From assembly GCA_002698785.1 (NCBI GenBank), contig PAAG01000005.1, forward strand, positions 1 through 64,000: 64,000 nt of DNA. The letters run 5' to 3'. The stretch is from Verrucomicrobiales bacterium. GTDB taxonomy: Bacteria; Verrucomicrobiota; Verrucomicrobiia; Verrucomicrobiales; DEV007. Below the pieces are notes generated by a model, which saw nothing but the letters and a program-made list of their open reading frames with translations, made no database searches and was not told the DNA's origin. Below, piece after piece: positions 43,910 to 52,065 of the stretch (within the stretch, counting starts at the first letter, position 1; every line of letters begins with the position of its first letter). The translations under genes were made by a program, and so were the position numbers.

Positions 43910-45859
43910 ATGTGCGGTATTGCTGGCTTTTTCAGCGCAGACGAATTCGAAGATCAATTGAGTGGCGACATTCTTGAAGGAATGCTCGAAACGATCCATC
44001 ACCGTGGGCCCGATGGCCGCGGCCGTCACATCGACGGAAAAAAAGGACTCGCTCTTGGTCACACACGTCTTTCCATTAACGACCTCGCCGGTGGCTGGCA
44101 GCCACTCTATTCCCGCGACCGGAAGATTGTGCAGACGATCAACGGCGAGTTCTACGATTTTAAACGTTATCGCTCCCTGCTCATGGCAGACGGAGAGCGA
44201 ATGGTCACCAAGTCCGATTCCGAAATCGCCTTGGGGCTATACAAAAAACACGGCCTAGATTTCACCAAATATCTGAGAGGGGAGTTCGCCTTCGTTTTGT
44301 ACGACGATGAAAAAGACGAATTAATTCTTGTCCGCGACCGATTCGGCATCCGTCCACTCTTCTTTTCCGTTCAGGGCGATACCCTCGTCTACGGCAGTGA
44401 AGTAAAAGCAGTTCTCGCTCACCCTAAGGTAGAGCCAAAACTCAGTTCGACTGGTGTTCTCCACCAGCTCATGCAGACCATCGTGCCAGGATCCAGCGCG
44501 TTTGAAGGCGTTCACGCCATCGAGCCCGGACATCTCCTTCGCGTGAAGCGAAACGGAAAAAGCCTATCCGTCGAGCAGCATCGCTACTGGGATATGGACT
44601 TTCCGCTGGAAGCCGATCGTCCCGAAAAAGTCGACCCGCAGGAGCACATCGACCGGATCCGTGACGAGCTCATCCGCGCCATCGTCTTCCGTCTCGAAGC
44701 CGACGTCGACGTTGGCTGCTACCTCTCCGGCGGTATCGACAGTTGCTGTATTCTCGGTCTTGCCACCGGTGCCATGCAGAGTGCCGTAAAGGCATTCACC
44801 ATCAGCTTTGACAACGACGACTACGACGAGGCCAGCATCGCCCGCGAAATGGCCGAGAGCATGGGCGCCGATCAGGAAATGATCCACCTCAAAGCCGAGG
44901 ATCTCTACGGCGACAACTACGTCAAGACCGTCTGGCACGCCGAGCGAAGCTTTTACAATACACTCGGTGTCGCGAAATACCTCATGTCGAAACGGGTGAA
45001 CGAATGCGGTTACAAGACCGTCATCACTGGCGAAGGCTCCGACGAACTTTTTGCCGGCTATCCCGCCCTCAAGCGAGACATGTTCCAGCACGGACTGTCT
45101 CACGAGTCCGACGAAGTCAAAGCCGAGCTTCACGCCGCCTTGGAGAAGTCTAACAAGCTCTTCAAAGGAGCCATCCTTTCCGAAGACCACCACACCCATT
45201 CCGCATGGGATGCGAAGTGCGGATTCACCCCGTCGTGGATTCAGCCTTGGATGGCCACCCTCGAACTGGCGAAACCACTCCTCGCACCCGAATTGCGCGA
45301 AGAGTTGAAAGACTACGACCCCATCGGCGCCATCGCCGAGAAAGTTGACCAGTCACAGATGGAAGGCCGTCACCCTCTCGATATCGCCCAGTATACTTGG
45401 AGTAAGTGTCAGCTTGAAGGCCAGATCCTCAACTGGGGTGGCGACCGCGTCGACATGGCCAACTCCATGGAGTCCCGCCCCGCTTTCCTCGATCACCATC
45501 TCGCCGCTGCGGCAGTAGACGTTCCGCCGAGCTTGCGAATCAAAGGAAACATCGAGAAGTGGGTACTGCGCGAAGCCGTCAAAGGAGTCCTTCCTGAAGT
45601 CCTCTACAAGCGCGAGAAATTTGCCTTCATGGCACCGCCGGCACACACCGACGAGAAGAAGAAAGCCAAAGTCGAAGAACTCATCGACGAATACCTTTCC
45701 GAATCGAAAGTGAAGAATGCCGGTGCCCTCGACGAGAAAGCAGTCACTTCATTCGTGGAAGGCTGGAGAACCGACACCGATCCCGTTTCATTGGTCCGGA
45801 AAGACACCCTTCTCAACCACCTCCTCTGCGTCCAGATATTACACTCGCAGTTTTGTTAG
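43910..45859 (+). CDS. asnB: Asparagine synthase (glutamine-hydrolysing)
   Basis: The 649-residue product converts aspartate, ATP and glutamine to asparagine. The glutaminase domain begins with Cys2 (MCGIAGFFS) as nucleophile, followed by HRGPDGRG and RLSINDLAGG, and the synthetase domain has the PP-loop SGGIDS (residues 273-278), with GEGSDELFAGYPALKRDMF. The length and a C-terminal extension point to the AsnB group used for asparagine or for amidation in secondary products. No peptide-biosynthesis neighbours are seen; it may simply serve amino-acid supply, though it could belong to the operon at 40.7 kb. It is 65 bases from the carbamoyltransferase gene. Confidence 0.92.
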   Translation: MCGIAGFFSADEFEDQLSGDILEGMLETIHHRGPDGRGRHIDGKKGLALGHTRLSINDLAGGWQPLYSRDRKIVQTINGEFYDFKRYRSLLMADGERMVTKSDSEIALGLYKKHGLDFTKYLRGEFAFVLYDDEKDELILVRDRFGIRPLFFSVQGDTLVYGSEVKAVLAHPKVEPKLSSTGVLHQLMQTIVPGSSAFEGVHAIEPGHLLRVKRNGKSLSVEQHRYWDMDFPLEADRPEKVDPQEHIDRIRDELIRAIVFRLEADVDVGCYLSGGIDSCCILGLATGAMQSAVKAFTISFDNDDYDEASIAREMAESMGADQEMIHLKAEDLYGDNYVKTVWHAERSFYNTLGVAKYLMSKRVNECGYKTVITGEGSDELFAGYPALKRDMFQHGLSHESDEVKAELHAALEKSNKLFKGAILSEDHHTHSAWDAKCGFTPSWIQPWMATLELAKPLLAPELREELKDYDPIGAIAEKVDQSQMEGRHPLDIAQYTWSKCQLEGQILNWGGDRVDMANSMESRPAFLDHHLAAAAVDVPPSLRIKGNIEKWVLREAVKGVLPEVLYKREKFAFMAPPAHTDEKKKAKVEELIDEYLSESKVKNAGALDEKAVTSFVEGWRTDTDPVSLVRKDTLLNHLLCVQILHSQFC

Positions 45860-45930
45860 AGGCAAAGTGTTGGAGTGAGGCCTTTAGGCCTTCTCAAGGA
45901 ATCCGGGGCAGCCGACTCAGAGGCTTACCA

Positions 45931-46575
45931 CTATTTCTTCCGACTTTTTTCTCGGTTGCTATTCGGAATTTTCACCCGGCCTTTCCTAACGGAAACGCCG
46001 GGGTGATCTTTCGCTAAAAACCGCCACGGCAAATCCACCGCCCGCGAAATCCCCACGCGAATATCCGTCTCTACCTCCCATGCATCATTGTTGGGTGTCC
46101 GTGTTAGTATAGGTCCGCCCCGTTCCGTATAGCGCGTTTCATGATGCTCCTGCGTAATGCCTAACGCAGCAGTCAGCTTTCCCGGTCCCGAACACAACTG
46201 CACTCGTTTCTCAGTTCCCCGGCGCTCCTCCATATCCTCAATCCCGAGCACCGGCTCCAGCGCCCGGAACAGCACCAACCCCACCTCACCCGATTCCGGA
46301 TCGCGGCACAGCACATTCGCCAGCCAGTGGACTCCATAATTCAGATACACATACGCAGTGCCCGGAGGATTCTTTTCCGCAAACGCCCGCGCCGAAGGCC
46401 GCGAGAAGAGATGACAAGCCTCATCCCCAAATTCACGATACGCCTCCGTTTCGATCAGCACGCCCGAACATCCCTTGAACTCCAGCGTCACACCAATCAA
46501 GTCGCGAGCACAACTCAGCGCATCCTTCTCAAAGAAAGAACGATCAAGCGGGGCAGGGGACTTCACATTCGGCAT
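45931..46575 (-). CDS. mpg: DNA-3-methyladenine glycosylase (MPG/AAG family)
   Basis: The 214-residue product removes 3-methyladenine and other alkylated purines from DNA. Motifs of the AAG/MPG family are visible: SFFEKDALSCARDLIGVTLEF, ETEAYREFGDEACH (with the Glu that activates water and the Tyr that intercalates), and GTAYVYLNYGVHWL. I start it at the ATG at 46575; a TTG two codons upstream is less likely. The C-terminus has basic residues. It is not adjacent to other repair genes; the accessory island begins just beyond its start. Confidence 0.93.
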   Translation of the reverse strand: MPNVKSPAPLDRSFFEKDALSCARDLIGVTLEFKGCSGVLIETEAYREFGDEACHLFSRPSARAFAEKNPPGTAYVYLNYGVHWLANVLCRDPESGEVGLVLFRALEPVLGIEDMEERRGTEKRVQLCSGPGKLTAALGITQEHHETRYTERGGPILTRTPNNDAWEVETDIRVGISRAVDLPWRFLAKDHPGVSVRKGRVKIPNSNREKSRKK

Positions 46576-47263
46576 CCCCAAAACCTAAAACGCCTCCAAC
46601 ACCCCCGTCCACCCGATTCCTGCTGCAGTCTGGAGTATAATTACGGGAACGACCCACGACGCCCGGACCGTCGGTAGCTGCGTGCGGCTCGCACGCAGAT
46701 CGAAGCCTATCCCGCTATAGGCTGGCCCCACCGAACTCAGCTCTGCGAGGCCGGATCGTCCGAAATTCCAAAGACTTCCGAAAGGTAACTACGCGCAGCC
46801 TAAAACCGATCAACCAAACCCCACTAGGTAGCAGATCTGATCTTTTACATTCCAACCTTTCACATCACGAATAGCCTCATCTTTCGACTTCTCGCGGCAG
46901 CGGTGCAGCGAGCGCCTACCCAGGCCAAGATTCGTGTAAATTCATTTCATTCTTGTAGCGATCCCGCGGATGCGGGAGAAGCGCATTCGTGTTCCAACGC
47001 AAGAAGGCTTCCGATGTTTCGGATCCGATAGTATTACCGAAATGCGAACCCCCCGAACCCCTGCCCTCCCGATTCCTCCTATGGTTGTGGACCTTGTATC
47101 AGATGATCCCAACTGCTGACGTCTAGAAAAGAAAGGGTAAGAACTAACTCTCTGGGTTCAAGAGAATAGTGAGAAATCGGAAATTGTCGGTTGGACATTT
47201 TAAGATTCTTCGTTTTTGAGTAATAATTTCGAGTAAGATCCGAGATCAGGAAGATTAATACGC
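46576..47263. other. 688-base non-coding stretch before the accessory island gene
   Basis: I find no credible gene here on either strand; the frames have no family-like motifs and the sequence is mixed. It contains two perfect hairpins at 46678-46723 (listed separately). The promoter of the island gene must lie in its right half, where a low-GC tract (from 47190) precedes the start; I see no clear -35/-10 pair. Non-coding stretches this long are unusual in this gene-dense window. Confidence 0.5.
46678..46723. repeat. Tandem perfect hairpins (REP/BIME-like)
   Basis: Two back-to-back inverted repeats: CTGCGTGC/GCACGCAG (46678-46685 and 46691-46698, 5-base loop) and AGCCTAT/ATAGGCT (46704-46710 and 46717-46723, 6-base loop), 5 bases apart. 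Neither is followed by a T run, so they are not terminators. The arrangement recalls REP or BIME elements or a structured RNA. No Y1 transposase gene is adjacent. Confidence 0.55.
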
Positions 47264-50200
47264 ATGCCACCCGCGAAACAGCTTTCGAATCCTTTTTCTA
47301 CCGGCGGTGGAGGCGCAATATTTGAGTCGCATGTTCAAGCTTCGTTTGTTGCTTTGATGCTTACGAGAGGAGTTTGCCCGTGTTTTCCTGATTTAGTTAT
47401 CGAAAAGGTTAAGTTGCAGGGAAAGCATGCCGGGTTTGAAACGGACGACTTTATCGTTTTCGGTCGAAGTGTTGCATCCAGCCAGGAGAAAAAACTGTTA
47501 GCTCAGATCAAGCACAGAATCAGTTTCACAAAAGGAGACAAAGTTTTCTCAGAAGTCGTCCAAGCGGCATGGAGCGACTTTAATAACTCCAAGGTCTTTA
47601 CGGAAGGATCCGATGCTCTTGCGCTAATCACTGGACCGCTGAGTGCCACAGATATTCACGATTTTCGGGAACTGCTTGAATGGGCTCGAAGTCAGGAGGA
47701 AAAGGAATTGTTTCAGAATATAAAAACCGCGAAATTTAGCAGCGAAGCGAAACGCCGTAAGCTGCATGGGTTGATTCATCAACTCACTGGAGCGAACGGA
47801 GGTCAGCGCCCAAGCGACAATCAGATCTGGCGTTTTATGAAGAGCTTTCACTTGCTGGGATATGATCTGGATGTGAAATACAGCTCGACTGTCGCGCTTT
47901 TGCAGTCCTTGATCGGGTTAGCGTCGAAGAGTGAAGTTCACACCGTCTGGCGAGCCATCGTTTCGGAAGTACAGGCCAGAAATGTACGAGCCGGTACGAT
48001 TTCTCTGGACGATCTAACCGAAGAACTCCTCGAAATATTTCGGATAGAACGGACACCTCCACCACCAGAGATTCCTGTAGACTCTATTCGGGAAATGGTG
48101 ATCGCAAACCTGCTCGGTGGTTGGTCTGAGAATTCGGTCGCCGACAGGGAAGCTATCGTAACGCTATACGGGAATAGTTTCGAAAGATGGCAGGACAAAG
48201 TTCGGAATCTTTTATTACAAGACTCAAACCTTTTTAGCCAAAAAGACGGCGTCTGGAGAGTTCGGGACCGAAAATCTTTCTGGTATGCTATTGGTCAGCG
48301 GGTGTCAGATGCAGATCTCGACAAACTGCACACAGTCATCGTCTCCATCCTCGGCGAAAGAGATCCAGCACTTGATCTATCGCCGGAGGACAGGTATGCA
48401 GCTAATATTCACGGCAAGGCTCGTAAACACTCGACTATTATTAGAAAAGGTGTTGCTGAGACATTGGCCCTCTGCGGAGCGAAAGGAGGTGAGTTGGCTA
48501 CAAGTTCGAGTGAAAAACCCCAAACGGTCGCACACCAAGTCGTTCGAGAAATCTTATCAGAGAATGATTGGGAAACTTGGGCCAGTCTAGACGACGTTTT
48601 GGCACTTCTTGCTGAAGCTGCGCCAGAAGCGTTTCTGGGTGCGATCGAAAACACATTGATCTCGGAGACGGGGGCGTTCGGCAAAATCTTCGAGCAAGAG
48701 ACTTCTGGTTTCGCCGGTCGAACGTATATGACAGGAGTGCTTTGGGGGTTGGAGGCACTCGCCTGGTCTCCCGCCTACCTCGTGCAAGTTTGTCGCATTC
48801 TCGGCGACCTCGCAACAGTGGATCCTGGTGGGAATTGGGGAAATCGCCCCTCGAACTCGCTGACGACCATTCTTTTGCCGTGGCTCCCCCAAACAAGCGC
48901 GGATTCGTCGAAACGACATGCCGCAGTTCAAGGTGTGATAAAGTCTCAGCCAGAATCTGGTTGGAAACTTTTGGTCAGCCTTTTGCCGGAGATGCATTCC
49001 TCGTCTTCTGGAACCCACAAACCGAAGTGGCGGTCGTATGTACCCGCTGATTGGAAGGACGGAGTGACCCATGGGCAAAAGTGGGCAGATGAACGCTTCT
49101 ACGCAGAGCTCGCATTGAAAAATGCAGGAGTAAATGCACAGAAACTAGAACAACTAATACGTAGGTATTTTCGATTGGCCCCAGAGGTTCGAGATGCGCT
49201 GCGAGAACACCTTACCTCGGAAAATGTCTTGGCCCTCCAAGCGAATGATCGATATTCACTTTGGAACGCTCTTGCAACCCTAACATCCAACCATCGAAAG
49301 TTTGCTGATAGCGATAATTGGAAAGTGCCCGAGAAAGCGCTTGAGGATTTGGATGAAGTCGCAGATCAACTGATGCCACGAGCACTAGAAGTGAAACATC
49401 GGCGATTGTTTTGCGAAACCAATGTCGAACTGTACGACGGTATCGGAAATTACAAGGAGCAATGGGAGAGGTTGGAACAATTGAGAAGAAATGCCATTCG
49501 AGAAATCTATCAAGAGGGTGGGATCAAGCTCGTGTACGACTTTGCTGCTGATTCTAGTGCGCCTTGGCAAGTGGGATATTCATTGGGCACCCAGGAGCAG
49601 GTCGCAAGTGACGATGAGGTTTTGCCCAAACAAGTGGTGTCTGACACTGAATGCAACCGCCGTTTTGCGGACGGTTATGTCTTGGGAAGGTTTCGGTTAG
49701 GGAGTTGGGATTGGGTTGATTCGATCGATATGACTAACTGGAATGGAGAAGCAAAGGGTAGGTTCTTTTCGTTTCTACCATTTCATCCGGAAGTTTGGAC
49801 TCGAGTTGAAGCTTCTTTAGGATCGTTTGAGTCAGAATATTGGTTGCGTGCGCGTGCCGACTCTTTCGATTCTGAAGGATTCGATATTTCCCATGCATTG
49901 GAGAAGCTGATCGAATTCGGACGGCCAGACGAAGCGCTAAATGCAATGCGGTGGTTACTCAAAGAGAAGAAGCTCGGACCAGAAATCGTTCTAAGGGCTT
50001 TGGAATCTTTGACAGCAGATCAAACTCTTGATCCGGTCGAGATCGGGGAATCGATCCGTTTTCTTCAAGGTGACAACTCAGTTGATGAAGCGCGGCTCAG
50101 GCGTGTTGAGTGGAAGTTTCTACCATTTTTGGGCGATTTTCGACAGGCTCGACCGACGAAACTTTCTCAAGCACTCGCCGACGATCCTGAATTTTTCGTT

Positions 50201-50740
50201 AGTGTGATTGCGACAGTCTTTAGGTCTGACAAAGAAGAAGAGGCTTCAGAGACAACAAATGAGCAAGTCGATCTCGCTAGAAGCGCTTATCGACTTCTGT
50301 ATGAGTGGAAAACCCCTCCTGGAACAAGAGTAGATGGGGCGTTTGATCCGGGGGCTTTGATCGATTGGGTAGCAGTTGTAAAGGAAAAATGTAAAGAATC
50401 GGGGCACTGGGATTCTGCTGCAAATCAAATTGGCGAGGTATTGTTTTACTCCCCACGAGACACTTCTGGACTCTGGCTCGATCCCGTCTGCGAAATTCTC
50501 GATATCCCTGATCACGATGAAATGAGAACTGGATTTTCTACTCAGATCTTCAATTCCAGAGGATGCTACACGGGAGATGGAGGAGTCTCTACGAGAAGAC
50601 TGAGCGAGGAGCATGATCAACTTGCATCTCTAGCCGAAGACAAGGGTTACACTAGACTCGGTGTAGAGTTCAGAAGACTTGCAGAAACCTACAAAAGGGA
50701 TGCTAGACGTGAAGCTGCTGAGGAAAGAGTAATCGAGTAA
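47264..50740 (+). CDS. Large nuclease-like accessory protein, candidate defence effector
   Basis: This 1158-residue protein stands alone. Residues 1-100 look like a PD-(D/E)XK-type nuclease: GGGGAIFESHVQASFVAL (Glu21), FETDDFIVF (Asp61-Asp62) and, 19 residues on, LLAQIKHRI (Gln81-x-Lys83), the spacing seen in Mrr/Cap4-type nucleases. A possible winged-helix block lies at about 310-350 (LFSQKDGVWRVRDRKSFWYA), and the rest is mainly alpha-helical, solenoid-like sequence without a Walker A motif or other named domain. It begins at an ATG close to a purine-rich tract. Its base composition and isolation suggest acquisition. Function as an anti-phage or anti-plasmid nuclease is inference; it might instead be a repair or restriction-like enzyme. 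Confidence 0.65.
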   Translation: MPPAKQLSNPFSTGGGGAIFESHVQASFVALMLTRGVCPCFPDLVIEKVKLQGKHAGFETDDFIVFGRSVASSQEKKLLAQIKHRISFTKGDKVFSEVVQAAWSDFNNSKVFTEGSDALALITGPLSATDIHDFRELLEWARSQEEKELFQNIKTAKFSSEAKRRKLHGLIHQLTGANGGQRPSDNQIWRFMKSFHLLGYDLDVKYSSTVALLQSLIGLASKSEVHTVWRAIVSEVQARNVRAGTISLDDLTEELLEIFRIERTPPPPEIPVDSIREMVIANLLGGWSENSVADREAIVTLYGNSFERWQDKVRNLLLQDSNLFSQKDGVWRVRDRKSFWYAIGQRVSDADLDKLHTVIVSILGERDPALDLSPEDRYAANIHGKARKHSTIIRKGVAETLALCGAKGGELATSSSEKPQTVAHQVVREILSENDWETWASLDDVLALLAEAAPEAFLGAIENTLISETGAFGKIFEQETSGFAGRTYMTGVLWGLEALAWSPAYLVQVCRILGDLATVDPGGNWGNRPSNSLTTILLPWLPQTSADSSKRHAAVQGVIKSQPESGWKLLVSLLPEMHSSSSGTHKPKWRSYVPADWKDGVTHGQKWADERFYAELALKNAGVNAQKLEQLIRRYFRLAPEVRDALREHLTSENVLALQANDRYSLWNALATLTSNHRKFADSDNWKVPEKALEDLDEVADQLMPRALEVKHRRLFCETNVELYDGIGNYKEQWERLEQLRRNAIREIYQEGGIKLVYDFAADSSAPWQVGYSLGTQEQVASDDEVLPKQVVSDTECNRRFADGYVLGRFRLGSWDWVDSIDMTNWNGEAKGRFFSFLPFHPEVWTRVEASLGSFESEYWLRARADSFDSEGFDISHALEKLIEFGRPDEALNAMRWLLKEKKLGPEIVLRALESLTADQTLDPVEIGESIRFLQGDNSVDEARLRRVEWKFLPFLGDFRQARPTKLSQALADDPEFFVSVIATVFRSDKEEEASETTNEQVDLARSAYRLLYEWKTPPGTRVDGAFDPGALIDWVAVVKEKCKESGHWDSAANQIGEVLFYSPRDTSGLWLDPVCEILDIPDHDEMRTGFSTQIFNSRGCYTGDGGVSTRRLSEEHDQLASLAEDKGYTRLGVEFRRLAETYKRDARREAAEERVIE

Positions 50741-51260
50741 GGGAAGTCAGAGGGGGCAAGCGAGAGCAAGATCTTTCATAACACCATCTCATGCTGGAAA
50801 GTTCTTGTATCTATGTTAGAGTATAACAACTCACCCGGGAAAGACCGGTTGACGCAAAACGATCTTTACCAACCGGTTTCGGCAGAGTTGCTGGGCTCCG
50901 AAGAAACACTCTCCGGGTTCACCAAAACCGCAGCCTCATCTGCGGTCACTTTTATTCGAACGAAAGAGACAATTTCGTCCCAAAATGCATCAAATGAGGG
51001 GAAATGCAGCAAAATGATAGACTCCCATCATTTCCCCAATATAGGCAACTCCCTTAGAAACATAACATTACAACAAAAACACCCCGTTTTTCGCCCAGAA
51101 AACGGAAACACCCTCGTTTCTTAACATTTTGCGAGGACTATGCTTCCTGCATCATTGCGGGAGGTGTGTATCACCTCCCATAACCTGAAATCTGAACCAC
51201 GTCGGCGCGCTCGCGGCTATCCGTGACTCATGACCTCTGACCCTTGACCCGTTCTTCCCC
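50741..51260. other. 520-base non-coding stretch after the accessory island gene
   Basis: No supported gene. A short open frame (50813-51124, TTG start) encodes unstructured, Thr/Ser-rich sequence with no homology signature, and I reject it. A perfect hairpin, CCGTTTT/AAAACGG with an 8-base loop (51084-51105), lies near the right end; it lacks a T run. The stretch is noticeably richer in A/T than the flanking genes, in line with an acquired island or a decayed gene. Confidence 0.45.
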
Positions 51261-52019
51261 TCACGCCGCCGACTCGGACTCATCAATTGCATGAGGGCCG
51301 GTAACGCGCTGACGAATCTCAGCGAGTGCTTGATCGGCTTCGACCACGCGAGCGTATCGATCGCGTAGCGTCTTCACGGAAGCTTCGTGCAACTCGGGAG
51401 TGACCGTCGTGCAGGCGTCTTCAATCATAGTAACGAAGTAACCCAGGTCGCAGGCGTCACGAATGGTCGTGTCGACACACTCATTGGTGTAAACGCCGGT
51501 CACAAACAGGGACTGGATGCCCATGTTCTTCAGGATGTAGTTGAGGTTCGTTGAAGAGAACACGCCGCTCGCGGTCTTGTTGATGATGATCTCATCGCCC
51601 TGCGGGGCAATCTCGGGAAGAAATTCGGCTTCTTTCGATCCGGGTGCCGCGAGAATGTTCAAGCGGCGATGACCTGCACTACGATCTCGCCCGTCCATGG
51701 TGAGAGACTGGATGCGAACGTGGATTACCTCAAGATCGGCATCACGAAAAGCATCCTGAAGCGCACGGACGTTCGGCAAAACCCATTCTTTCAAGCTGCT
51801 GAAATAGTAGCGGCGGCCTGCACTGGATACGCCTGACATCTCAGGATTGGCGAAAATGCCGTGCCCGTCGGCCGCATCCAGATATTGCATGTCGATACAG
51901 AGAAGGGCGACATTGTGTTGAGCCAGTAGCTCAAGTTGTCTCTTCTGGTCGATGACGTGGGCCAAATAAGCGCTTTTCAAAGGATCTTCAGGGGTGCTCA
52001 TGGGGGTGAACGGCATCAT
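51261..52019 (-). CDS. Isochorismatase-family cysteine hydrolase
   Basis: The 252-residue product has the catalytic triad of the family: Asp43 (LLCIDMQYLDAADG), Lys148 (IINKTASGVF) and Cys181 (TNECVDTTIRDACDLGY). Members include N-carbamoylsarcosine amidase, ureidoacrylate hydrolase (RutB) and biuret hydrolases. Its partner upstream, 46 bases away, is an N-carbamoyl-type amidohydrolase; together they suggest breakdown of a ureido compound. I start it at the ATG at 52019 (MMPFTP); starts at 52016 and 52001 remain possible. The exact substrate is not determined. Confidence 0.88.
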   Translation of the reverse strand: MMPFTPMSTPEDPLKSAYLAHVIDQKRQLELLAQHNVALLCIDMQYLDAADGHGIFANPEMSGVSSAGRRYYFSSLKEWVLPNVRALQDAFRDADLEVIHVRIQSLTMDGRDRSAGHRRLNILAAPGSKEAEFLPEIAPQGDEIIINKTASGVFSSTNLNYILKNMGIQSLFVTGVYTNECVDTTIRDACDLGYFVTMIEDACTTVTPELHEASVKTLRDRYARVVEADQALAEIRQRVTGPHAIDESESAA

Positions 52020-52065
52020 GGTTTTTACAACACAGCATGATGCGTACCGTTTTCTTTCGTGATGG

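Noticed and set aside
45881-45895. AGGCC/GGCCT hairpin after asnB as a terminator
   Set aside because: Short stem and only two Ts follow; not convincing.
47140-47200. A TTCAAG-like T-loop fragment suggesting a tRNA
   Set aside because: No acceptor, D or anticodon stem could be folded around it.
50813-51124. 103-residue frame in the right flank of the island
   Set aside because: TTG start, no ribosome site, no domain, Ser/Thr-rich; unsupported.
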